The notes under the pieces are model-generated. The model searched no databases, was not told the DNA's origin, and was given only the letters and a program-made list of their open reading frames with translations. Positions 28,934 to 38,546 of a stretch of 64,000 nucleotides of DNA are shown here, one piece after another. Location: positions 88,502-152,501 of the forward strand of contig NZ_FOWN01000002.1 of assembly GCF_900115465.1 (NCBI RefSeq). The letters are read 5' to 3'. How positions within the stretch are numbered: position 1 is the first letter of the stretch; each line of letters opens with the position of its first letter. The DNA is from Halolactibacillus alkaliphilus. Its GTDB lineage: Bacteria > Bacillota > Bacilli > Bacillales > Amphibacillaceae. A program made the translations under genes and the position numbers.

Positions 28934-30081
28934 AATTAAAAAAGTATCAAGCAAAAACAATGCCTGAGGTAATGCAACAGGTAAGAAAAGACTTAGGACC
29001 AGAAGCGGTAATTTTAAATAGTAAAACGATCGAATCCGGTGGCTTTATGGGTTTGTTTAAAAAGAAACATATCGAAGTTGTTGCAGCGGTTGATCGACAG
29101 TCAACACCTAGGCAAATTAAAAAACAACCGAAACCGGTTGCGACAATACAACCAAAACACACATCCGACCATGCGCTAAAGACGTTTATAGCGAAAGAAA
29201 CAAAGACCGAGAAAGAACAACAACTTGTATTAGAGGAACTGAGATCACTAAGAAAATGGATGGAAGATTCAACGGAACAAAAAAGTGACTTCCCTGCTGG
29301 TTATGACAGGATTTATCATGAACTTATTGAAGCAGATGTATCGAAAGAAACATCGAAGCAACTCGTTGAAGAAATACTAAACAAAAATGGTGATCATGAT
29401 GTTGTTTACGAAGAAATAAAAAGTGACGTATATGAACGGATTGAAAACGTCTTTTATGAGACCGCCTCCGGCGTCATGAGTTTTCAATCGAAATTTGTTC
29501 ACTTAGTTGGACCGACCGGTGTTGGCAAAACGACGACAATTGCTAAATTAGCAGCTAAGAGTCTGATGGAAGATAAACAATCGGTCGCATTAATCACCAC
29601 TGATACGTATCGAATTGCTGCAATTGAACAACTCAAAACATATGCTAAAATATTAGATATTCCGATTGAAGTCTGTTATACGGTGGAAGATTATCAAATG
29701 GCACGACTAAAGTTTCAAGATTATGACCGTGTATTTGTTGATACAGCGGGTCGTAATTTTAAAGATGAAAAATATATTCGCGAATTAGGTCGTATTGTTG
29801 ATTTATCAAAAGATATCGAAACATACCTGGTCCTAACGTTAACCGCAAAACCAAAAGATGTTTTAAGTATTTATCAGCAGTTCGATAACATCCCTTTAAA
29901 AGGATTTATTTTAACGAAAGCAGATGAGACAGACACACTAGGTGTCGTACTGGATTTAGTAAAAACAGCCAATATTGGGGTGAGCTTTGTAACAACTGGT
30001 CAAGATGTACCTGATGATATTACACGAGCAACTCCAGAGTATATGGCATCAAAGATAATGAGGACAACGCAACATGAATGA
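28930..30081 (+). CDS. flhF: Flagellar placement GTPase FlhF
   Basis: A 383-residue SRP-family GTPase that sets flagellum position and number. It has a basic B domain with a low-complexity linker (to about 110), an N domain, then a G domain: P-loop [14 protein letters not shown] (about 193), DTYRIAAIEQLKTYA, DTAGRN, and LTKADETDTLG. It is paired with its activator FlhG, whose start overlaps the flhF end by eight bases. Confidence 0.96.
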   Translation: MKLKKYQAKTMPEVMQQVRKDLGPEAVILNSKTIESGGFMGLFKKKHIEVVAAVDRQSTPRQIKKQPKPVATIQPKHTSDHALKTFIAKETKTEKEQQLVLEELRSLRKWMEDSTEQKSDFPAGYDRIYHELIEADVSKETSKQLVEEILNKNGDHDVVYEEIKSDVYERIENVFYETASGVMSFQSKFVHLVGPTGVGKTTTIAKLAAKSLMEDKQSVALITTDTYRIAAIEQLKTYAKILDIPIEVCYTVEDYQMARLKFQDYDRVFVDTAGRNFKDEKYIRELGRIVDLSKDIETYLVLTLTAKPKDVLSIYQQFDNIPLKGFILTKADETDTLGVVLDLVKTANIGVSFVTTGQDVPDDITRATPEYMASKIMRTTQHE

Positions 30082-30937
30082 TCAAGCACATCAGCTAAGA
30101 AAACAAATGAATGACACTGGAAAAGAAGCAAAAACGATCGCGGTAATTAGTGGAAAAGGTGGCGTCGGCAAATCGAATATCACATTAAATTTTGCCCTTG
30201 ATTTAGTTGAGCGCGGTAAAAAAGTGTTGATTTTCGACTTAGACATCGGCATGGGGAACATTGATATTTTACTAGGTCTACAAAGTCAATATTCCATTGT
30301 GGATATGTTTAATCAACACCTACCTATTGAAAAGGTCATTGAGACAACAACAACAGGACTTTCTTATATTACCGCTGGTTCTGGACTGACAGATCTTTTT
30401 CAGATGAATGAAGAAAAAATTAATTTTTTCTTAATGCAATTCAATGAAGTGTTAAATCGCTATGACTATATTTTTTTCGACATGGGTGCAGGGGCTACGA
30501 AAGAGAGTCTCTTCTATATTTTATCGGCTGATGAATGTTTTGTTGTGACAACACCTGAGCCTACCGCAATGATGGATGCCTATGCAATGATTAAGCATGT
30601 TTACCACCGCAATAATGAGCTTCCTTTTTATTTAATTATGAATCGTGCAACATCATCTAAAGAAGGTGAAATTGCGACTGAACGGTTGAAGCGTGTTGTA
30701 TTACAGTTTCTTAATAAAGAGTGTGTCGCACTCGGTCAATTACCGCTGGATGCAGTTGTTTCCAAATCTGTAACGAAACAACAACCATTTATTATGAGTG
30801 AGCCGAAGTCCAAGGTAGCTAAAGAGCTGCATCGACTTATTGACACGTATTTAAATGAAACGGATGTTGATTGTGTGAATAGTAAACAGCCAAGAAGTTT
30901 TATAACTAAATTAAAAAAGCTAATTAGAGAGAGGTAG
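30074..30937 (+). CDS. flhG: MinD-like ATPase FlhG (YlxH)
   Basis: A 287-residue ParA/MinD-type ATPase with the deviant Walker A KGGVGKS at residues 28-34 and switch I region DLDIGMGNIDILLG. An N-terminal DQAHQLRKQMN helix activates FlhF GTPase in characterised homologues. A basic C-terminal amphipathic tail (ITKLKKLIRER) could bind membrane. It sits between flhF and cheB as in B. subtilis. Confidence 0.95.
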   Translation: MNDQAHQLRKQMNDTGKEAKTIAVISGKGGVGKSNITLNFALDLVERGKKVLIFDLDIGMGNIDILLGLQSQYSIVDMFNQHLPIEKVIETTTTGLSYITAGSGLTDLFQMNEEKINFFLMQFNEVLNRYDYIFFDMGAGATKESLFYILSADECFVVTTPEPTAMMDAYAMIKHVYHRNNELPFYLIMNRATSSKEGEIATERLKRVVLQFLNKECVALGQLPLDAVVSKSVTKQQPFIMSEPKSKVAKELHRLIDTYLNETDVDCVNSKQPRSFITKLKKLIRER

Positions 30938-30943
30938 ATCACG

Positions 30944-32026
30944 ATGAAAAAAGTTAATGTACTTGTTGTTGATGATTCCGCCTTTATGAGAAAAATGATT
31001 TCTAACATTCTAGAAGACCATGCCCGTATTCACGTAATAGATACCGCGCGTAATGGACAAGATGCACTTGAAAAAATTAAATTACATCAACCTGATGTCA
31101 TTACATTAGATATTGAAATGCCGATTATGGATGGTATCCAGGCATTAAAAGAAATTATGAAACATGATCCAAGACCTGTCGTCATGTTGTCTAGTCTGAC
31201 GCGGGAAGGTGCAGATAAGACTTTAGAATCAATGGAATTCGGGGCTGTAGATTTTATTCCAAAACCTTCTGGGTCTATTTCTCTAAACATTCAAGACATA
31301 GAGGACGAAATAATAAGTAAGGTGCTAGAAGCTGCCGAAGTTAAAGTTAAAACACTCAAACGTGACATGCCAGCCTTACCTATTAAAAAGATGGTGCCAA
31401 GACCCTCGAGTAAAAATATTTCCGAGGTGAAACTAGATGATAAACCATTGCCGTTTAAAAAGATTGTTGCCATTGGTACATCTACAGGTGGACCAAGAGC
31501 TTTACAACAAGTAATTACACAATTACCGGAAGACCTTCGTGCTCCCGTTGTTATTGTGCAACATATGCCAGCTGGTTTTACTAAATCACTTGCTGATCGA
31601 CTTAATCAGCTATCAAAAGTAAAAGTAAAAGAAGCGGCTAATGGTGATGTGCTTCACCCGGGGGTCTGTTATATTGCGCCTGGAGGTTTCCAAATGCGGG
31701 TGAAACAGTCTAGTAAAGGTTACCACATCAAGATATCTAAAGAAGAAAATCGCAACGGTCATCAACCGGCTGTCGATGTCTTATTTGAATCTCTTGCTGA
31801 ATTATCTGGCGTGTCATTTGTGAGTGTCATTATGACAGGAATGGGATCAGATGGAACAAATGGCATGATAAGAATGAAAGAACATCATCCATTTACGCAA
31901 GTCATTTCTGAATCAAAAGAAACATGTGTCGTCTATGGCATGCCTCAAGCAGCGGAGAAAACAAAACTAGTAGATTTTGTTGAGCCATTAACGCTGATCA
32001 GTGAGCGTATTGTTAAATTAGTTTAA
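30944..32026 (+). CDS. cheB: Chemotaxis methylesterase/deamidase CheB
   Basis: A 360-residue protein: a receiver domain (Asp56 in VITLDIEMPIMDG) plus a methylesterase domain from about 165. Catalytic landmarks are AIGTSTGGPRAL (Ser), VQHMPAGFTKSLADRL (His) and TGMGSDGTNGM (Asp). It removes methyl groups from, and deamidates, chemoreceptors. No receptor or CheR gene is in the window. AGAGAGGTAG precedes the ATG. Confidence 0.97.
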   Translation: MKKVNVLVVDDSAFMRKMISNILEDHARIHVIDTARNGQDALEKIKLHQPDVITLDIEMPIMDGIQALKEIMKHDPRPVVMLSSLTREGADKTLESMEFGAVDFIPKPSGSISLNIQDIEDEIISKVLEAAEVKVKTLKRDMPALPIKKMVPRPSSKNISEVKLDDKPLPFKKIVAIGTSTGGPRALQQVITQLPEDLRAPVVIVQHMPAGFTKSLADRLNQLSKVKVKEAANGDVLHPGVCYIAPGGFQMRVKQSSKGYHIKISKEENRNGHQPAVDVLFESLAELSGVSFVSVIMTGMGSDGTNGMIRMKEHHPFTQVISESKETCVVYGMPQAAEKTKLVDFVEPLTLISERIVKLV

Positions 32027-32042
32027 GTGAGAGGTGAATCAG

Positions 32043-34067
32043 ATGGAGATGAACGAATATTTAGACGTATTTATTGAAGAGAGCAAAGAACACATTCAAG
32101 CATTAAATGATCATTTACTAACGTTAGAAAAAAATCCTGAAGACGTATCAATAGTGAATGAGATATTTCGCTCAGCCCATACGTTAAAGGGTATGTCTGC
32201 TACTATGGGGTATCAGGATTTAGCCGATTTAACGCATAAGATGGAGAACGTACTGGATGCTATTCGTAACAACAAAGTGAAATTGACGGAAAAAATGCTT
32301 GATATTATATTCCAAGCGGTTGATGCACTTGAAGCGATGGTACTTGACATTATCGACGGTGGACAGGGTAAAAAAGACGTAAAGCAACTCGTGAACCAGC
32401 TAGAAGCAATGGAAAACGGTGAGTCAGTAGAAACAACACCACCCAGCACTTCAGATTCGCTTGAAAAAAACTTAGAAATAGATTTCATGCTTGATGACTT
32501 TGAATTAACTGTTTTACAACAATCAAAAGAGCGGGGCTACAAAAACTATCAAGTGACTGTAACGCTTCAAGAAACGTGTTTACTTAAAGCCGCTAGAGTA
32601 TATATGGTTTTTGAAATACTTGAAAAAATGGGTGAAGTAATTAAATCTTCTCCAACCGTACCAGAGTTAGAGGAAGAGAAGTTTGATTATTCCTTCACTG
32701 TCGTTTTAGTAACAAAAGATTCCAAAGAAGATGTTCAAGCGAAAATAAATAAAGTATCTGAAATTGATACCGTAGAAGTAAAAGAGCTGGCAGTAAGAGC
32801 TTATGATCAAGATGATCAAAACGTGCCGGAAAGTATTGAGAGTGAGGACGCGTCTGTTACAGAAATAGAACCTAGTGAATCATCTGATCAAGAAAAAGCG
32901 AAGAAAAAAGCACAACTTTCTAGCAAAACCATTCGTGTTAATATTGATCGATTAGATGCATTGATGAATCTTTTTGAAGAGTTGGTTATTGACAGAGGAC
33001 GCCTCGAACAAATCTCGACAACATTGAAAAATAATGAACTTCAAGAAACTGTTGAACATATGTCAAGAATTTCAGGTGATTTACAAAATATTATTTTAAA
33101 AATGCGTATGGTACCGGTAGATCAAGTATTTAACCGATTTCCTCGCATGGTACGTCAATTAGCTAAAGATTTAAATAAAGACATCGATCTGCAAATCTTT
33201 GGTGCAGAAACAGAGCTTGATCGAACAGTAATCGATGAGATTGGCGATCCATTAGTCCATCTAATTCGTAATGCACTTGACCATGGTATCGAAACCCCAT
33301 CGTTACGTGAGTCAAAAGGCAAGAGTCCGCAAGGAACTTTAAAATTAAATGCTTATCATAGTGGAAACCATGTCTTTATTGAAATTTCTGATGATGGTGC
33401 AGGTATTGACCGTGAAAAAGTACTTAAAAAAGCCATTGGAAATGGTGTGTTAACACTTGAAGAATCAAAACATTATTCTGATCAGCAAGTGTTCCAGTTA
33501 ATTATGGCATCTGGCTTCTCAACAGCAGATGAAATTTCTGATATTTCTGGACGCGGCGTAGGCTTAGATGTTGTGAAGAACACGATTGAATCTCTTGGTG
33601 GTAGTATGACGATTGACTCAAAATATAATGAAGGTTCAACGTTTGTCATTCAATTACCTTTGACCTTATCAATCATATCAGTCATGTTAACTGAAGTTAA
33701 AAATGAAAAGTATGCCATTCCGCTATCCTCGATTATCGAAACAGCGATTGTGAATAAAAAGGATATTCTTTCCGCTCATCATCAACCAGTGATCGACTTC
33801 AGAGGTCGTGTTGTACCGCTTGTTTCATTAACGGACGTCTTTGATGTTCCTGGTGATGCTGATGAGGATGACTTCCATTCTGTTGTTATTATTAGACAAG
33901 GCGAGAAAATGGCTGGGTTAATTGTAGATTCATTTATTGGTCAACAAGAAGTTGTTCTAAAATCACTCGGCAATTATTTGACGGATGTCTTTGCGATTTC
34001 AGGTGCAACTATTCTAGGTGATGGTCAAGTTGCCTTAATCGTAGATACAGATGCACTAATTAAGTAG
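32043..34067 (+). CDS. cheA: Chemotaxis histidine kinase CheA
   Basis: A 674-residue kinase. P1 phospho-acceptor His46 (FRSAHTLKGMSATMG), P2 CheY/CheB-docking domain (about 150-255), P3 dimerisation, P4 ATP-binding domain (N box HLIRNALDHGIE, G1 DDGAGIDREK, G2 GRGVGLDVVK) and a C-terminal CheW-like P5. The start was placed at the ATG seven bases after GAGGTG; the in-frame GTG nine bases upstream is part of that Shine-Dalgarno. Confidence 0.97.
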   Translation: MEMNEYLDVFIEESKEHIQALNDHLLTLEKNPEDVSIVNEIFRSAHTLKGMSATMGYQDLADLTHKMENVLDAIRNNKVKLTEKMLDIIFQAVDALEAMVLDIIDGGQGKKDVKQLVNQLEAMENGESVETTPPSTSDSLEKNLEIDFMLDDFELTVLQQSKERGYKNYQVTVTLQETCLLKAARVYMVFEILEKMGEVIKSSPTVPELEEEKFDYSFTVVLVTKDSKEDVQAKINKVSEIDTVEVKELAVRAYDQDDQNVPESIESEDASVTEIEPSESSDQEKAKKKAQLSSKTIRVNIDRLDALMNLFEELVIDRGRLEQISTTLKNNELQETVEHMSRISGDLQNIILKMRMVPVDQVFNRFPRMVRQLAKDLNKDIDLQIFGAETELDRTVIDEIGDPLVHLIRNALDHGIETPSLRESKGKSPQGTLKLNAYHSGNHVFIEISDDGAGIDREKVLKKAIGNGVLTLEESKHYSDQQVFQLIMASGFSTADEISDISGRGVGLDVVKNTIESLGGSMTIDSKYNEGSTFVIQLPLTLSIISVMLTEVKNEKYAIPLSSIIETAIVNKKDILSAHHQPVIDFRGRVVPLVSLTDVFDVPGDADEDDFHSVVIIRQGEKMAGLIVDSFIGQQEVVLKSLGNYLTDVFAISGATILGDGQVALIVDTDALIK

Positions 34068-34078
34068 GGGGTAAAACA

Positions 34079-34537
34079 ATGGCAACAGAATTTTTAAAAT
34101 CAATCGTATTTGAATTAAATGATGAAGAATATGCTTTACCAGTAGAACTGGTTGGCGCAATTGAACGGATTATGCCGATTACTCGTATACCGGGTGTGCC
34201 ATCATTTGTTAAGGGTGTTTTAAACTTAAGAGGTGTTGTAACACCAGTGATTGACTTACGTGATAGATTTAAGTTTCCAATACAAAAAGAAACGGATGCT
34301 TCACGTATTATCATAATTCAACATGATGATAAAGATGTGGGGTTGATAGTTGATGCTTGTTACGACGTTATTGATATTCCTCGTCAATCCATTGAGCCTA
34401 CTCCTGAAACCGTTGGCTCAGTAAAGATAGACTATATTAACGGTGTCGCAAAATATAATGAACGATTACTTATTCTCTTAAACATTGATGAAATTCTATC
34501 AGATGATGTGTTAAAAGAGTTTAATGATGAAAAGTAG
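34079..34537 (+). CDS. cheW: Chemotaxis coupling protein CheW
   Basis: A 152-residue SH3-like coupling protein linking receptors to CheA. IVFELNDEEYALPVELVGAI opens the fold, and IPGVPSFVKGVLNLRGVVTPVIDLR is the family signature, described here with its key residues G-RG-P-D. AGGGGGTAAAACA precedes the ATG. It lies between cheA and cheC. Confidence 0.97.
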   Translation: MATEFLKSIVFELNDEEYALPVELVGAIERIMPITRIPGVPSFVKGVLNLRGVVTPVIDLRDRFKFPIQKETDASRIIIIQHDDKDVGLIVDACYDVIDIPRQSIEPTPETVGSVKIDYINGVAKYNERLLILLNIDEILSDDVLKEFNDEK

Positions 34538-34545
34538 GTGAAGAT

Positions 34546-35181
34546 TTGGCTTCAATAGAATCATTAACAGCATTTCAATTAGATGTTATGAAAGAAATAG
34601 GGAACATTGGTTCTGGAAATGCCGCAACGGCCCTATCTAAACTACTCAATAAGAAAATTGATATGCACGTACCATCGGTACGTGTCATCGATTTTGAATC
34701 AATGATGAACTTAGTCGGTGGACCTGATGAAATTATTACAGCTGTCTTTCTTCGTATAGAAGGTGATGCACCTGGGCAAATGTTTTTTATTTTGTCACCC
34801 GAAGAAGCAGAAAGTTTTGTTAAACAGCTAACAGGTATTGATGATTTTTCAGTTATTGGTAACCCAAACAATCCAATGGCCCTATCAGCGCTACAAGAAA
34901 TCGGTAATATTTTAGCAGGGTCATATCTCTCTGCTTTATCTGATTTTATTGGTGGAAGTTTACAACCGTCGATACCACTATTAACGATTGATATGGCGGG
35001 AGCTATCCTGGCAGAAGGTCTACTAGAAATTTCTCAAGTAAGTGATTATGCAATGGTGATTGATACGTTGATTGATGACCATGAAGATGAAGGAGATCCT
35101 ATCAAAGGCCATTTTTTTCTATTACCAGACCCGGATTCGTTTGATCATTTATTTGAAAAGCTTGGAGTTAATAACGAATGA
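34546..35181 (+). CDS. cheC: CheY-P phosphatase CheC
   Basis: A 211-residue phosphatase and CheD regulator. There are two pseudo-symmetric active-site helices: MKEIGNIGSGNAATAL (about 15-30) and LQEIGNILAGSYLSAL (about 116-131). The start is a TTG after AGGTGAAGA. It acts with CheD, whose ATG overlaps the cheC stop, in the CheC-CheD adaptation feedback of Bacillus-type chemotaxis. Confidence 0.96.
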   Translation: MASIESLTAFQLDVMKEIGNIGSGNAATALSKLLNKKIDMHVPSVRVIDFESMMNLVGGPDEIITAVFLRIEGDAPGQMFFILSPEEAESFVKQLTGIDDFSVIGNPNNPMALSALQEIGNILAGSYLSALSDFIGGSLQPSIPLLTIDMAGAILAEGLLEISQVSDYAMVIDTLIDDHEDEGDPIKGHFFLLPDPDSFDHLFEKLGVNNE

Positions 35182-35678
35182 AAACATTAGTCGATCATAT
35201 TGTTAAAGTTGGTATTGCTGATTTGAAATTTGCGGACGAACCGATGAACCTTAGAACGTCAGGCTTAGGTTCTTGTGTAGGTGTAGTGATTTATGATCCG
35301 CGTTTAAAAATGGCAGGTATGGCCCATGTTATGTTACCGGATTCTACTACTGCTAAAAAAGATAATTTAAATCCATATAAGTACGCAGATACATCATTGC
35401 CGATTCTTGTTAACACATTGCTAGATAAAGGGGCTAAACGTCACAATTTAAAAGCGAAAATTGCTGGTGGTGCACAAATGTTCTCTTTTAGTTCAACCAA
35501 TGATATGTTGCGGGTAGGCGAGCGTAATGTTATAGCAGTCAAACAGTTTTTAGAGACCGAGCGTATTCCAATAGTTGCTCAAGATGTTCGAGGTAGTAGC
35601 GGTCGAACGATAGAGTTTTCAACAGAAACATTATTATTAAATATTCGCACAGTCAATCAAGGGACACAAGACTTATAG
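35178..35678 (+). CDS. cheD: Chemoreceptor glutamine deamidase CheD
   Basis: A 166-residue deamidase. The catalytic Cys33 (LGSCVGVVIYD) and His50 (MAGMAHVMLP) are in place, with GGAQMF after them. CheD deamidates and activates receptors and is sequestered by CheC. Start overlaps cheC by four bases. Confidence 0.96.
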   Translation: MKTLVDHIVKVGIADLKFADEPMNLRTSGLGSCVGVVIYDPRLKMAGMAHVMLPDSTTAKKDNLNPYKYADTSLPILVNTLLDKGAKRHNLKAKIAGGAQMFSFSSTNDMLRVGERNVIAVKQFLETERIPIVAQDVRGSSGRTIEFSTETLLLNIRTVNQGTQDL

Positions 35679-35694
35679 AAGGGGGACGATTACT

Positions 35695-36453
35695 ATGACA
35701 ACGGATACTATTGATCAGTTATGGGAGAAGTGGAGCGTATCACATGCCCCAGACATAGCTAATCGTCTTGTTGAACATTATCAATATCTAGTTGATTTTC
35801 ATGCGCAGCGTATAAGTGTCCATCTACCGAAAAATGTCCAACGGGATGATATTCGAAGTTTGGGCTTTTTTGGTTTGTTTGATGCCTTAAATAAATTTGA
35901 ACCAGAAAGAGACCTTAAATTTGATACGTATGCATCTTTTCGAATTCGTGGTGCGATAATTGATGGCTTAAGAAAAGAAGACTGGTTACCACGCTCAACA
36001 AGAGAAAAAACTAAAAAAATTGAACAAGCGATTCAACTATTAACCCAAACTCTTCAACGTGACCCGAGTGCTGAAGAGGTGGGCCAGCATATTGGCCTTA
36101 CTCGTCAAGAAGTCGAAGAGACAATGAAGGACCACTTATTTAGTAATTTGTTGTCGATAGAAGAAAAAAGCGGTGATAGTGGGGATGACTTTAAAGAAGG
36201 TATTGGCCACTCAATTATCGATAACCAACAATTAACACCAGAAGATGCTATAATGAAAGATGAACATCATCGCGATTTGGCTCAAGCAATAAAAGGTTTA
36301 AATAAGAATGAGCAACTCGTGATTAGCTTGTTTTATTATGATGAATTAACCTTTACTGAAATTGGGCATGTTCTTAATCTAACAACTTCACGCATATCAC
36401 AAATTCATAAACAAGCTGTGTTTAAATTAAAACATGTTTTAAGTAATGACTAA
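35695..36453 (+). CDS. sigD: Motility sigma factor SigD (sigma-28, FliA)
   Basis: A 252-residue sigma-70 family factor lacking region 1. Region 2 includes DDIRSLGFFGLFDALNKFEP and FDTYASFRIRGAIIDGLR. Region 3 follows, and region 4 has the helix-turn-helix LTFTEIGHVLNLTTSRISQIHKQA, given here as key residues F-EIG-L-S-IS-I. It directs flagellin, stator and receptor genes. GAAGGGGGACG precedes the ATG. Confidence 0.96.
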   Translation: MTTDTIDQLWEKWSVSHAPDIANRLVEHYQYLVDFHAQRISVHLPKNVQRDDIRSLGFFGLFDALNKFEPERDLKFDTYASFRIRGAIIDGLRKEDWLPRSTREKTKKIEQAIQLLTQTLQRDPSAEEVGQHIGLTRQEVEETMKDHLFSNLLSIEEKSGDSGDDFKEGIGHSIIDNQQLTPEDAIMKDEHHRDLAQAIKGLNKNEQLVISLFYYDELTFTEIGHVLNLTTSRISQIHKQAVFKLKHVLSND

Positions 36454-36479
36454 TATTGTTAATGGAAAGGCGGATGATT

Positions 36480-37856
36480 GTGGTAGCATTAGATGAGTTT
36501 TTTGAGGTAATGGTGTCAGACGATGAGCTAACAGCAACGCTTAATCTTAAAGAAGAATGGCCAGAGCCTATTGATGAAGGGGTGTTTGAGCGCTGGTTGA
36601 CAAGTCAACAGATTAAAACAGGTATTATTTCACACGTTTTTGATCGTATCCTTGCACAAGACGACCAACTAGAATTTCCTGTGATAATCGCCAGAGGTGA
36701 AGAGGCAATAGATGGTATAGATGGGACCATTCGATTTTTAACTAAAGAATCAGATACTATTAACATAGAAGAACGCGAGAGTTTTAAAGACATACATAAG
36801 ATACCTACCGTTGAGAAAGATGAAAAGATTGCCATCATAACACGCCCAGTTCCAGAGGAAAATGGTTATAAAGTAAATGGGAAAGTGATTTACGGAAAAA
36901 AACCAAAGGCTGTTAAGTATACAGCCGGAGAAAATGTCTACTATGATGAAAAAACGCTTAGTTTCTATAGTAGTATTACCGGTAAACCAAGTATTGGTCG
37001 TTCTAAAATAAGTGTGTTTAATACATATGAAGTCCAAAATGATTTATCAATGAAAACAGGAAATGTTAAGTTCGATGGTTCGGTGACGATTCGAGGGAAT
37101 GTGCCTGAAGGTTATTCTGTTGAAGCGACGGGAGATATATATATCCACGGACTCGTCGAAGCAAGCCATATAAAGGCGAATGGGTCTGTTCATATTACTG
37201 AAGGCATTGTTGGTATGAAAAAGGGTGTCATTGATGCAGGTGTCGATATCAACATCGGTTATATCAATCAAGCGACTGTTTCGGCGGGCCAAAATATTAA
37301 TGTGAATAATTCTATTTTACATAGCGAATGTACAGCAGGTGCCCATATTTATTGTCAGGCAGGTCATATTATTGGTGGTGTTTGCTCGGCAGGTGAGTCA
37401 ATTGAAGCAAAAGATATTGGCAATAAGATGGATACAAAAACAACTGTAGCAATTGCTGTTAACCAAAAATCTTTAGAACTGGTTAAACAACTTGATTTTG
37501 CCAGAGACACATTGTTAGAAGACATAAAAAAATTAAAGATATTAGGTGATGGTTTAGCAGCGAAAGCGAAAGCAGGCGGATTGAATTCTAAAGAGCGTAT
37601 TTTGTTGCTAAAACAAAAAAATACGCTTCAGTTAACAGAACAAAAATTAAATAAAATCAATGAGAAAAAAGAATCCCTTACCGTGTCAATTGGTGAGGAA
37701 AATGAAGCCATGTTAATTACTAAAGGAACAATCTATCCCAATGTAGAGCTTTGCTTTGGTAAATATCAAGAAACAACAAAGAAGGCATATAAATATTCTA
37801 CTATCTATTTAGAAGAAGGTGAAATTACGATTGCACCGCTTAATAGTCGTGGATAA
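36480..37856 (+). CDS. FapA-like (DUF342) polymer-forming protein
   Basis: About 458 residues. The N-terminal alpha/beta part has RPVPEENGYKVNGKVI, a right-handed beta-helix-like part (about 185-320) is rich in G/A/N/I repeats (VTIRGNVPEGYSVEATGDIYI), and a coiled coil (about 325-400) and final beta region follow. This is the DUF342 arrangement. Function is unknown; the family occurs near sigD in several bacilli. The start is uncertain: GTG 36480 lies six to seven bases after AAGGCGG; ATGs at 36462 and 36474 are alternatives. Confidence 0.7.
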   Translation: MVALDEFFEVMVSDDELTATLNLKEEWPEPIDEGVFERWLTSQQIKTGIISHVFDRILAQDDQLEFPVIIARGEEAIDGIDGTIRFLTKESDTINIEERESFKDIHKIPTVEKDEKIAIITRPVPEENGYKVNGKVIYGKKPKAVKYTAGENVYYDEKTLSFYSSITGKPSIGRSKISVFNTYEVQNDLSMKTGNVKFDGSVTIRGNVPEGYSVEATGDIYIHGLVEASHIKANGSVHITEGIVGMKKGVIDAGVDINIGYINQATVSAGQNINVNNSILHSECTAGAHIYCQAGHIIGGVCSAGESIEAKDIGNKMDTKTTVAIAVNQKSLELVKQLDFARDTLLEDIKKLKILGDGLAAKAKAGGLNSKERILLLKQKNTLQLTEQKLNKINEKKESLTVSIGEENEAMLITKGTIYPNVELCFGKYQETTKKAYKYSTIYLEEGEITIAPLNSRG

Positions 37857-37877
37857 AGTGGAAAGATGGGAGTGTAT

Positions 37878-38387
37878 ATGGAGTATTTACTGATTTTCTT
37901 TAGCTTCTTGCTGCACGTTTTAACTTTTATTGTACTAAGACACTATTATTTAAAACAACAACGGTTTGAAGCAGACCAACACAAATTTCAATCAGATAAG
38001 AAAGAACTAGAACAGCTGCTCATGTCATACCTTATTGAAATAAAAGAGGAAAATGACCGACTGGTGAGCTATATAGCTAAATCACCACAACGCAATAAAT
38101 CCGACTTTTCCAATGATTATCGAACGTCAAAAAAACAAGATCAATATGATGATTTAGAACAGCAATCGATGTCAAAGAAAGATAGTGATACCACTAAAGA
38201 AAATAATAATACTGATTATATTCCACTCGTTGATGAAGTGATTGATAAAAGAGAGGGGTACGAAAAATCGTATCAAGCTGAGATTATATCCCGTTATGAA
38301 CAAGGTCAAACAACTGAGGCAATAGCTAAGGCGCTAGATAGAGGGAAAACTGAAGTAGAGCTTATCATTAAATTCCATAAAAAATAA
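37878..38387 (+). CDS. SwrB-like (YlxL) single-pass membrane protein
   Basis: About 169 residues: an N-terminal membrane helix (about 1-22), a coiled coil (about 28-65), a polar disordered middle, and a C-terminal helix-turn-helix-like segment (AEIISRYEQGQTTEAIAKAL). This plan and the place between sigD and rpsB match B. subtilis SwrB (YlxL), which promotes export-gate assembly. Similarity is structural rather than close. The start was taken at the ATG five bases after GGGAG. Confidence 0.7.
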   Translation: MEYLLIFFSFLLHVLTFIVLRHYYLKQQRFEADQHKFQSDKKELEQLLMSYLIEIKEENDRLVSYIAKSPQRNKSDFSNDYRTSKKQDQYDDLEQQSMSKKDSDTTKENNNTDYIPLVDEVIDKREGYEKSYQAEIISRYEQGQTTEAIAKALDRGKTEVELIIKFHKK

Positions 38388-38397
38388 TGGATTAGGC

Positions 38398-38426
38398 TTG
38401 CCTTAGGAAGCTGAATGTGATATATT
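38398..38426 (+). promoter_or_regulatory. Sigma-A promoter for rpsB
   Basis: TTGCCT (38398-38403), 17-base spacer ending in TGA, then TATATT (38421-38426): an extended -10 type promoter about 115 bases before rpsB. Confidence 0.75.
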
Positions 38427-38546
38427 AGTCCTCGGTGTTAAATACACACGCTAGCGGAGATTTAAAATGGTGCTTAAGAAATTAAGTTTTTTAAATTGAG
38501 GATATTAGCGGAGGAAAAATAAAAACCTATTAGGAGGAACAAAATC
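38427..38546 (+). promoter_or_regulatory. rpsB 5' leader with possible attenuator hairpin
   Basis: CTTAA-GAAA-TTAAG followed by six T residues (38473-38492) sits inside a longer fold closed by TCCTC (38429-38433) and GAGGA (38498-38502). The element TAGCGGAG occurs twice. This could be an S2-responsive leader; the short stem makes it tentative. Confidence 0.35.
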
